Source of the DNA: Reticulitermes lucifugus
Lineage: Eukaryota; Arthropoda; Insecta; Blattodea; Rhinotermitidae
DNA: 35,183 nucleotides
NCBI GenBank assembly: GCA_026260175.1
Contig: JAKCWW010000406.1
Span: 59,717 to 94,899, forward strand
Direction: 5' to 3'
The notes beneath the pieces are model-generated. The model saw only the letters and a list, made by a program, of their open reading frames with translations, was not told the DNA's origin and made no database searches. The position numbers were made by a program, and so were the translations under genes. Shown in pieces: positions 10,316 to 22,300 of the stretch. Positions within the stretch are counted from its first letter, which is position 1. Every line of letters starts with the position of its first letter.

Positions 10316-13300
10316 GTAATAGTATTTACAATCTAAAGAATAAACGCATAATCAACAACATGGAGCAGAGCCATTCTTAATAAGCTAATAGTCATTTAAT
10401 CGGTCATAAAATTTCCCGCCTTTTATGGAATCCGAATGTTCGTAGTTGTGTAAAGAAGAACTGGGTCTGGTACCTCTCCTGGGACAACTAAATCCAAATC
10501 GTCAAATAATCTGCGGCTAAAATCTTACAAGTGTTTTCTTTCATTCGGGTTTCTCCCCTGTGGTTTTTTACACATTCTTCAATCACTTTATGCCCTTCCC
10601 AACTTATTCTCCTTTATTTCACCACGTCTGTAATAGGACACAAAACACAAACCACTTCATTATGCAGCTTTATCAGGCCCTCATGCAACATCATCTAGCT
10701 TACATCCAAATATATTCTTAGCACACCGTTCCTTCAGTATGTTGCTGTTCTTTTTGTTGTTATTCTGCACATTCTTTTTCTTTATCATCATAATCATCCC
10801 TATCATCACCATAATCAACATCACCTACAAGAACTATTCTTACAAGCTTCATATCAGAAGTGATACCTCCATTTCTCTATGTTTTATTTTTCTTAATATA
10901 TCATTCTCTATATACTGGTAAATATGTTCAGCAAATCTAATTTCAAATAACCCTTTCGATGTCAGCACACATGAACGCTTGCTGACACTATCACGCTGTG
11001 CAGCGTCAATGTGGCAGCAAAGTGCATGCTCGTGGATTTCAAATGATTTGGACTCGGCCAGCCATTCCCGGCCACATGGCACAATACCTAGCCAAAGCCC
11101 AAAATGGACGGTTTGACAGTGATATTTCAGAAATAGGCCGCCAACTTAGCTAAATTAGAAGTGCAGTTTTGCGAAGTGGCTCATTTCGGCGATTCGTCGT
11201 AAAATATACACACCAGATAATGGGCAATAGGCCTGTACCACATAATTGCGGTATAATGAAAAAATCAACAGTCACTACAATTTAATTTTTCTAACGTTAC
11301 CCATTATGAATGTGTACGTGTGAATATTATGTCGTTCACACACAGTTTCCATGGAAATATGAAGCTTCCTTGTGGGCACTGCTGGTGGTAGCTTTATGTT
11401 CAAAACTGCGCCATTTGAATGAAAAGGTTATACAGTATTTCACTGTTTTAGCAGAGAAAGGACGGCAGGACACGGAAAGGGATAAGGGAAAGAAAGGCAG
11501 GCATTAAAGAAGACGTCAAGAAAAAATTGTTCCCATTTAATTCCAACCGAAAATTTCAACTGCATAATCAAAATATAGTGTTACATTTTAAAAACAAAGC
11601 TTCTAGTTAATTTTGACAAATTTGTACTCGTAGTATGCAGACAGAAAGGCATAAAAAATTTATAGAGCATTGTGAGAAGATGGCTAAAGCTGGTTCCAAA
11701 AATTATGTTTGTTGACGTTGACAATAATATTTTGTTTGTTATTTAGCGACATTTTTAACTGCTTATTTTAAGAAGCGTCAACTGATAGAACAATTGCTGG
11801 ATGATGAATTGGAGAGAATTTGGAAGGAAGCAGCCGTGTCTTATCCGCGCATTTAACTAGGAAACAGGGAAAACCACCAAGAGAAAAGCCTTGGTGAAGC
11901 CAGTCAGAAACCGGGACCTCGCTAATTCCAAGCCAGAATGATGCTATCACTCCACTGCGTTGAACGGTCTGAGGTCGGTTGATCTTATATCACGAGATTA
12001 ATGCACAGAGTGGCAAGAAAGTAATGAGATCGAAATAAAACGAAAATAAGCAGCAGTATAGCTCCGCGACAGGATGAGAGAGGAGCAATGAAGTGCGCTC
12101 TTGACAGCCAGTAAGTTCTGTTGTTGTAAAGTATGACAGTGCTTCGTGTATCGTGTTTTACTGCGCTATCAGAAACCGAAAAATGTAAAAACGTAGGTAA
12201 AAACATCACAGTTTGTGTAAAATTGGGGAACAACCCCACTAAAACATACGGAAGGTAACAAAAAACTTATTGTAATAAGGATGTGAAAAAAGCACAATTA
12301 TTTTGACAGTTTACAATTTATCAAGGAGGCAGAGAATGTAGAATATGACCCTGGCAGTGTATGACCGAAAAGAGAACAAATCGAAAATTCTTCTCTTTGA
12401 AGGGGATAATCCATAACAATTCGTGCCAGAAGGAATGGATGTCAATAGCGAGTACTTCTTAGAAGTACTGAAAAGTTTGTTAGCCGAAATCGAGCACGTG
12501 ATGACAGATTTGGAACATTTGCGACTTATGCATGAAACTGCCCTTGTTCCCACAGCAATAAACATAAGGATTCTTCTACCCCAAAAAAAGGTGTTACAAG
12601 GTTCAATTATCCAAATTTTCTTCTGACCTGGCTCTAACAGACTGTTTTCTGTTTCCCTAGTTGAAAGTGAATGGTCGCCGATGTGACGCAATCACTCATT
12701 ATCTTATGGAATGTGACGGCAGAATTGAATACTACCAACAAAGAAGAGTTTTCCCAAGTGTTCTTCAAGTTCATACGAGAGCCTTAAGGAGTGTATTGTG
12801 CCCCTTTGGAATTATTTTGAGCGAATGATTAATAAATGTATTGCCCCATTCATTGTTGTTGTTATTACATTTTAGCGTCATTAGTTTACTGCCTTATTGT
12901 GTACGTATAATGCTTACTAGAATAGACCCATGACTGCAGTATTATGCACAACATAGCCTTCACAGAAAATTCTCTTTAAAATATTTTGTCCTAGGTACTA
13001 CAACGACATTCAAAGTGTTCAGCTTTTTGACCCTGTATACTATGCTTATCCAAGGAGGCATGGTAATAGGAGGGGTACTCGTATTGAAACAGAGGATTGA
13101 ATATATTAAAAAGGAGAAACCGCAGTTCGAGCAAGTGCTGATTGAAACAACATTTCTTGGAGCGCTTGCATCTCTTTTCACGTCGCCGTTTGCTCACTTG
13201 CTAGAGTCCGGTAAGAAAGCGGAAAACATCTCATGTTGGGCGGATTACCAGGTAAAAGACCACAAACTAAATTATAAATGTTGCATGAAATGCTATTCAC

Positions 13301-16300
13301 TTATTTAAACGGTATGCACAATGGGTTAACTAATTACTTGGAGGTTTATACAGATGACAGCTAACTGAGATAATAACACACAAACAAGTGACCAAAGAGT
13401 AATGCCAGAGATGAAACTAAATATGAGTGGAAAATGTAACAGCGTGATGTACATGTATGTTTCAGTTCTCTTATGTAGAATTTACGTAAGTCATTTGATA
13501 CAGGTTCTGACACAAAAATTTGTTTCAAAGGCACTGAAAAATATCAGTTTGGTACTGTTTTCAGAAGTAGAATTTGTTTCCATAGTAATCTCCTGGGTGA
13601 CTGACATCCATCTAATGTAGAGTTTAGGAATGAGTGGAACTGGACATCCATGTAGATACCTTCATGGTGTACTTTGAGACAACTGTACTTTTATTTTCCT
13701 CATGTCATGTATAAAATTTCGTAACATGATCAGCTTTTTTTGGATAAAATGGAGATACTTTGGAAAAATATTAATGTAAAGTAGGCCTTATTCACTGGAT
13801 AGATACAGACAAAGATACAATTTATTTCTTTTCGGATTGCTTGACCCTGAAAATGAAATTACCAAAGTCCTTCAAAACGTCGGAACTACTAGCTCAAGAG
13901 CACAGCGTCATATCCCAGAAGACTTCAGTCTTTAGTAACACCGCTGTGAAGACATCGAATCTCCGACAGAATTAATTTGACAGCTTCAGCCCGTCCCCCA
14001 TGGCGCAACAGCCCCTAGTGGGCCAGGGTCTCGTCACTATCGAGGCTTCACGATCACTCTCAGTTAGACACACCACACTTGGTAGGACTCCTCTGGACGA
14101 GTGATCAGCCCGACGCAGAGTCCTCTGACAACACACAACACTGACAAGAGACAGACATCCATGCTTCCGACGGGATTGAAACCCGCAATCCCAGCAAGCG
14201 AGCGGCCGCAGACCCACGACTTAAAGACCACGCGGCCACTGGGATCGGCCTATTTGACAGTTTTTAGTCCAGCAAAATCCCCAGCACTAATTTGCGTAAC
14301 AAGAAGGCAATACTGCGTCTCCCCTATATTCGGCAGAGACTACCGTGACTAAGGTTCTTCATGGTTTTTCGCGGTCCAAAGGTGAACCCCAGGACATTAG
14401 ATTAAATTAGTACCCTTCGGCTTCCTGTCGTATTATTTAGAATTCATCATTTACCTATTACCCTATCATTCCGAGGCACATTCCGCGCTAGTAACAGCCC
14501 TGTTAGGCCATAGGCCTGTCAACAAAGAGATAAACATTGAGTTGACATTACGTCTTGTTTCTGATATGAAATATGTAATTTAACCATTCCTGTCTGCAGC
14601 GATCGCAATGACATGTTACAAAACTATATTCGCTGCGCTTTGTCTGTCTGTCCGCATAATAACAACTCGACAGCCACTGAAGAGATTTTGGAAAACATGA
14701 TATTTGAGAGATTATCAAAACTTTGGTGAAAGTGCCAATTTTCATTCAAATTAGACTAACACAGTGGGCAATTTACAACACGGCATGATGGAATTTTTAA
14801 GAGCACGTCGAGAGCACACGCTCATTATTTATGGTGCGAAAAATATTGCGAAGACATTAGAGAATTATGTCATCCTCGACACCCACGTTTGCTATAAATC
14901 TTAAGGAATTTGTGACAAAAACACTGCAAGCCGTAAACAACCACAAATAGTACTGTGAACACATGTGCAGAGTATTGTCGATAATAATGAAATAAAGCTT
15001 CCTCTCATCTAAATTCACAGGTCAACATGCACATACATATATGAATATAAATACAGATATAAGTTGCGTTTAGTTATAATATAATTTTAGTTATAACCGT
15101 TATTTTATTAAAGTTCAAATTTGATTTTATTTGGAGTTAATTAAACAAAAGGGCGCGAACTCGCTGCAATTATTACTCTATGCCTATATATTCCTAACTT
15201 ATTACTTTTGTTCTCCTCATTTCAGAGACGTTACGAAGCTGTGGTAGGCAGGCCACTACACCTAAACTTGAGACGTCATGCTGCAATAAATATTGGACTG
15301 GCACTGCTGATATGTTCTGCAGTAACATCATTCCCGTTTTTCACACTAAAAGAAATCAGGCCCTGGTTCGCTATTCCGTTCTCCTATTCCGTGTTTTGTT
15401 GTGTGATGAATGTAGCGGTGTGGCACGTAAGTGGCCTGGGGCTGATAACAGCGGCAAAGACACTGATGGAACAATTGGAGCACGTAAGTGAACAGTGATG
15501 AAGGCAGCTACAGCTGAATTTGGATCAGGGAAAGAACGAACACAGATTCCACCCATCCCCTACCACCTGCATAACCTCCCCTATGTGAGTGGCTTCCACT
15601 ACTCCAATTCTCGCTGACGTTCTGTGTGCATTCTGGGATAGATACTGGTGTTGGCGGAGGGGAGGTATGCAGTGTCGTTGGCTGGGGTGGGGTAGAGGCG
15701 GCCGACTTCAATGCTCTTTATCCTTCTTCACTATTTCCCTGACCCGGGTGTAGCCGGGCATCTTTCCATAAAAGTACCTACCTACCCAACAGAACGAAGA
15801 AGTAACTAACTCAATATTTAAGCAACCAGTTAAACAACAAATTAACTAAACATCTAAACAACCAGTTGACTAGCCTGATAACTACTCGTGTCTAATAAAC
15901 CAATAAACTGACAAAGGAAACTAACAAATTTTTAATTACCATACAAACAAACCAAATAATCAGTCAGCCGGCAGACTCACTGACAGACATATTGGCGTAT
16001 TGAGTAACCCCTTAATCAATTACGAGTATACGGAAGCCAAGGAAAGAAATTTCATGGATCTATGTTCTGTACATCCCCCTAAAGTTTTTAGGCTTCCCCC
16101 TCTCGTTGTCTAACCATTTTGTTCATATGAATGTCGTTAGGGATAAAAAAACGCTGTGGGATAACCGACACGAACCAGCAGATTTGCGACTGGAGGAAAA
16201 TGTGCGAACAGTAGGAAAGAGGAGAAATTAGGCACGGAGTCTGAAGTCTCGAGGTTCATTATCCACACTATTCATAGAATTTCTTTTAGAGGCTTAACTA

Positions 16301-19300
16301 CCTACCTAACTAACCAACACATAACAAGTTTCGACAGAGATAACAGGAAAATCATCTGTTGAACATGATCGTGAACCTGTTCAGTGCAGTAGGTTTATAA
16401 TATTAAGTCTGATATAATTACGGTATCTTTAGTCTGTTATTGCATGTGGTGGGAACGTATTCCACTTCTGCTGTTATTGCCTTTTAAGTGTTCCATGTAT
16501 GTTAAAACGTGTACATATTTAACTGGGGATCTAAAGATTTTAATATCTTGAACCAATTAAATATTTACCGATAATCTCTTAATCCACAAATTAGTTAATT
16601 CACTTTTAATTCAGTTTGTAATAAAAAATATGTTACTCAATATAAAGTTATAAAAACTTAATTTTGGACATCCAAGTCAAGAACATACGTCATGAAATTT
16701 GCAAGCGAGTAACATACGTGACTTCTCGATAGTAGTAGATACACTAAAACGCCATCGCCGGAAGGCTTGACACTACGTTCAATAAAACAGCGTTAAATTA
16801 GAAGCGACAGTCAAATAAAGTACAGAAAATTATACAGCAACAGCAAAGAGTGAAAAAAGAAGTGTAACGGTTTCTAAATTTTTCAGACTAAATTAATTAA
16901 TTAATAACTACATTCTGAAGATTGTTTCCTAAAAAATTGAGGTAACAACATGCTTCAAAGTAAGTCTAGTGTTAACAAGTATTATTCCGTTCCTTAATTC
17001 CTCAATAATGACTGACGATCATTACGTAACCGCAGTCAAGCTCGCTAGTAAATTAATTAAACAAGTAACAGAACAATTATAGATGTACCTAAATATCTGG
17101 CTACCTAACCAAGCAATTACATGCCAACATAGTTACTTCAGCCTTCAATAATCGTAAACTTGGGACTGTTCCATTAGAAAATTAATTATGAGAATTTGAA
17201 TATTCGGGAATTTCTGAGGACTCGATTGTAATGGTTAGTCTGTCACAGGATTCTGTGTATAAAAAAAAGGCAGATGTAAAGCTACGTCTTTAGCGGGACT
17301 CAAACTCGAGACTTTTTAAATCGTAAAACTCCGTATATACACACACTTCTTCTTCTTCTTCTTTGGCATACGGTCGTTATAGTTTAACCAGTGTCTCCTT
17401 CAGAATGATAGCCCATACGGATCTCTCTTCTGCTTTCTTTCTCCATCTCTTGACACCCATCGACTTCAGATCATTCTCAATACAGTCTAACCACCTTAAT
17501 TTTGGTCGTCCTCCTTTCTTCTTCCGTCTGGTTTCCCCAGAAATACTTTCTTTACGGTCTACCATCACACATTCTTACCACATGATCAGCCCATTCTAGT
17601 ATTCTTACTTTTATTGTTCTTACAATATTTGGTTTTCTATACATAACATGCATTTCATCACTAGTTCGGATTCTCTAGCCATTTTGATCTTGTATTGTGC
17701 CATATATCTTTCTTAGTATTTTCCGCTGCCATATTTTAAGGGATAATTTAATTTGCTCTGTCATTACCACATTTCACAACCATATAGCACTATAGGTGTA
17801 ATCATTGTAGTATATATTTTTAGTTTTGTGTGTTTTGATATATAGCATGATTTCATAATTTTTGGGAGAGCCTGGTAAGATTGATTCCCTGCTGTTGTTC
17901 TTGATCGGACATCTTTTCCACAATCATTATCATAAGTAACAACTGAACCTAAATATTTAAATCCTAATACTTCTCTATATCCTTCATAATTAATATTCTC
18001 GATATATATATGCACATACACACAAAATCATATATACATACAGTCATCCCCCGACGTTACGTCGTAGGTGTTTCTGCGATCGCCGACGTTAGTCGAGACA
18101 GATTTTTCCATACATGCAAAGTTAAAATGTGGAGAGTGGATCCAGAAAACTTGTTTTGACCAAGCAATAATATAAGACATATTTACACGTCAATGTAAGA
18201 AGGAGGCACTTACTCTTGAACTGTAGGCGGATCATCTGGATCTTGATGTTCAAGCCGAACATTACAGCTGGTGATGCGTGCGTCCCTGAAAACTACTTGA
18301 AGAAGAAAAACACTGAAGTCTGGTGAGACAAAGACATCTGAATTTCCTTTAGTATCTTTTCAAACAGTATCCTCACAAATCCCTGTCTATTTGTTTCTGC
18401 GCGCTGCCCATTCGAATCAATGCCCTTAACGACCACGATGCCAGCCTCGGTGAGTCGAAGTCACGCAGTCGATTTCGAAACCGCCATGTCCTCTCCTTAG
18501 TCTCAGGCTCATGTTTCTCAGCTTCTGCAACGGCGCTTTGATTCAGAATTTCAACAGGATAGTGGTGACTGAGCTCCTGATCGTGGGATTTCAGCAATTC
18601 GAAAATGTCTTCGGCATCGTAATTACGAATTGACGCTTTTCGCTTAATATATTGGGTCTGAAAGGTAAAGGCAGTACGTGCGGAATGACGTAAGTCGGGG
18701 GATAATTGCACATACATATAAGACTAATGCTTGTTATGTTCTTATTATGTCATTGTGTAGCACACATTGTTATGAGTAGTAAAAAATAAACCAGAATATT
18801 AAAATAATACATGAGAGTGAGGTGTACCATTCTTAGGCCGGTACTGCAATCTCTCCCTTTATCGACAGACGTTAAAAGCGTGCATATTTAGTGAAATCGT
18901 AATGGACACTGTCCGTACAGGGATTTAATATTTAAAAGTAGAGTAATGGAGTGGTTACCTGTAGGTACTGTACCTACAGATGGGATATGCCATATTCTCC
19001 CGTTTTTGCAATAAATACCTTATTAAATGCCTACACAAATAACTATATACGTTACTAAAATTAGGGAGTGCTCTACCTATATGCGTATGCAAATAAGTAA
19101 GTGTTGGAGTGGGGTCAGCTGAGACTATTGTCACTGCGGTCTCAGAAAGGGCTTAAAATACCAGACGCTATCACTTTGTGCACAGTGGATTGGACTCGCT
19201 CTCTTCCGACCACAAGCCTGAGCTATGGTAGGGCCATCAAAAGTGAGTATTTAAGTAAGCTACGTAAGTGATTCTCGCAAGTTACTAATCAGTAACAACA

Positions 19301-22300
19301 CAGCGAAATCATTAGCGAGTTTCGGCCACTTCAGGATCTCACAGTCTCTTTCCCTAGATTCCAAACACATTGTACACAATTCTATATAATTTTGACGGCT
19401 GTGTAGTACACTCTGAATCAGTTTCTTATTGGACTTTGTCAATCGTCTCGCTCTAAAATAACAAAAATTTAAAAATGCTACGTTTCAGGGACACAATCGC
19501 TTCCCGTATTCCGGGTAAAAATATGCTCCAAAACTATTCAGTTGGACCTGTACATAGTCATTTAATGATTTTTCGAGAAGACACATTAAACAAAGGCCAT
19601 GAGGTAGATGACTACAGATACATTATTATTTGCAGGTTTTAGCCACGTTGGAGTTAGGCTGCGAGGAGAGGATCGCAGAATACAGAATGTTGTGGTTAAA
19701 ACTGAGCAAGTTGACACAAGGGCAAGGCAGCTCCATGGGATTAACGTACGGAATGCAGGTACAGTAATCAAATATTTATTTCACAGAATACAGCCATACA
19801 CAATACTACAGTGCAACTGAATTAGGCTATTAGTTTAGGCTTAATATAAGCCATCATCAGCCCTCTTCTTTTTTAAGAATCATTTTTAGACAAAACTTTA
19901 ACTGCAATTAAAAATGAGATATCATCCTTTACAATACACATCATAAAATTGTTAAAGTGACAGTAAAGTGCAAAAGATGTTTAGACAATGTATAAACAAA
20001 TATTATAGGGGTATATGTATAAAATACATAAAATTATATTTACAAAACCACAGATAGGCCGTAAAATCAACTATGGGACACACGTTGGTCGTGCTTTTCT
20101 TGAGGTACGTAACTCAACCAACAGATGCGAAGTATTTCCTCATGAACTTGTACACACGCTCGTAGTGTTCTTTAAGATAAGCGAAAAACATCAGACAGAT
20201 ATGAGGTGTTTCCTAACAAGTTTTTGCTTATTAACGTATGCTTCAAAACCATCTATTAATTCTCCTGAATATTTTTCACATTGGCAGTTTTGAAAATCAA
20301 TGTTGTATTTTTGCGTGTAGGGGAATAAATTCAGTTAATATTTTCGTGTCGAGTGAAGGTAATTTTTTCTATAACATTGGAAAAATTAGAGCCAGTGTGT
20401 GTACTCCGTCGTGTACAGCTGCGTACTGACATTTGCACTCCTCATATTCACTAGCTGATATCATGGTGTATTTCAAAATTTCTGAAGAATTGGGCCTTAC
20501 GAGAAACTTTATTATTATTATTACTATTATTATTACTATTATAAATATTTTTGTTGCTTTTTTGTTCTGTATTATTGTGTTATTGTTTGTGTCTCGTTAC
20601 CAGAGGTAACTTACATATTTGTGCTGTTTCTGTAATTGGCGATGTGGTTGTTTTGCCAGAACATTAATACTCGTAATAAAGAAATTAATTGAATTGAATT
20701 ACTGGTATATAAGCTAAAAAAAACTAAAAATGGTGCTCGTAAAACCTTAAGAAAGAAGAATAGGCTAAAACGCACAACGCAGCGTAGCTATTCATATTAT
20801 AAGCTGAATGGTGTCAAAATATATTTACGACTGCAAATAAATCCATTTTACAAGCCTAGTGGTGTCCATATATGTACGTCTGCAACTATATCAGACGGAC
20901 AAACAAATGACGTCTCTGTTGTTTCGACACGCAGGTTATTGGTTACTTCGTGGAGATGGTTTTGGCAGTGTACGGGCTTCTAGCCAACTTGCATGAGGGG
21001 TTTGCTATAAACAACGTGGTGTTTGTGCTCAGCGCTGTCATATTTTCCTCTTTCATATTCGTCACTTGCAACATAGCGCAATATGCGACAGAAGAGGTAG
21101 GAGGAATTTTCTTGGTTTTGTAGGCCTATTTCATGTAGGGATTTCAAATGCCTAGCTTATGCAGTGTTGAATGGGAGATGATGATGACAATGCTGATGAT
21201 TACAAATGAAGGTAAAATGTTGTGAAAATCCCGCCCTAGTCTCTTTTATAGTAGTGCAATAATATTTGCTTAAAGATATAGGCAGCAGTTTACTACGAAG
21301 TGCTAGTACCTCTGGCTGTACCAGTCTACATGACATCGCGTATCAAAATACAGTAATCGTCATCGTCATTTCCGTGAAAACCTTGAAGCTGACGAAGTAC
21401 TAATATTTAATAAAATATATAAGTATTTATTTTGTGTTATTTTACACATTAGGCTAATTAAAAAATTTCTGTACTAACAGAATAATCATAAATATTGCCA
21501 AAGGCTCAATTACTTATTCCTTGATATGTACTAACGTAGTATGGGGAATTCAACACCAATATAACAATCATGTTCCATTATTTACTTTACAAGAATATAT
21601 TAATTCTTTCAAGCATAAAGCTCTTGCACGTAATGTTTCAAAATTCGGTTCTGCAAACTATTTTAGGAAAAAACCCACTGTTTATTCTGAAAATCTTACA
21701 AAATATAATATGTGGGAAATTTGCACATTTTTATATAAAACAAGGTAATATGTAAATATGTATACGGGTCTAGTCACCGCTTCATTTTAGAGTGTTAAAT
21801 GCCGAAGTTATCTATCAGAGAATCACGAATATTGTCAGTCAGCACATTACTTAACTTATTAAGTTCCTTCTTCGTGCCACAATAAATGCTGAAGTTAAGT
21901 AACGTCCGACGATGTATTATTACAAGTTACCAGTAGTCAATGAATCGACAGGAATATTAAAAGAAGCGTCCTGACCGCTATATGTATACGCGTTATTATA
22001 AGTATTTTCCGTGGGTGAATGAGGAGTCGGGAAAAGTGTATATGGTACACAGTTATATGGACAGTCCGGGCTACGGATCCCGGCAGGGGCAAATAATCTC
22101 TCTCTACTCTAAAAGGTCCAGACCCGCTGTGGGGCCCACTCAGCCTCCTTTTCATGGTTAATGAGGGTTTCCCCGGCGTAAATCGGTCGGGGCGTGAAGT
22201 TGACCATTCATCTCCATATAAAGCCGATGTTAACAATGAGTGGAGATATTTATCTACTCCTCGACATGTCTTTATAGCGTGGACAGGGACAACTTTAAAT

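Larger units (their letters stand above)
15484..19635 (+). other. Gr intron 3
   Basis: 4152 bases, the longest intron, phase 0. It carries a LINE 3' end (17346-18021) immediately followed by a Tigger-type element (18041-18708), both listed separately. The rest is AT-rich without recognised features. The acceptor is TTATTATTTGCAG. Confidence 0.7.

Noticed and set aside
10739..10921. Hydrophobic 60-codon frame (LLFFLLLFC...)
   Set aside because: Low-complexity T-rich sequence within intron 1; not a membrane protein gene.
19608..19820. 70-codon + frame over Gr exon 4
   Set aside because: Wrong phase: only the alternative frame carries YRMLWLKLS and joins exons 3 and 5 without stops.
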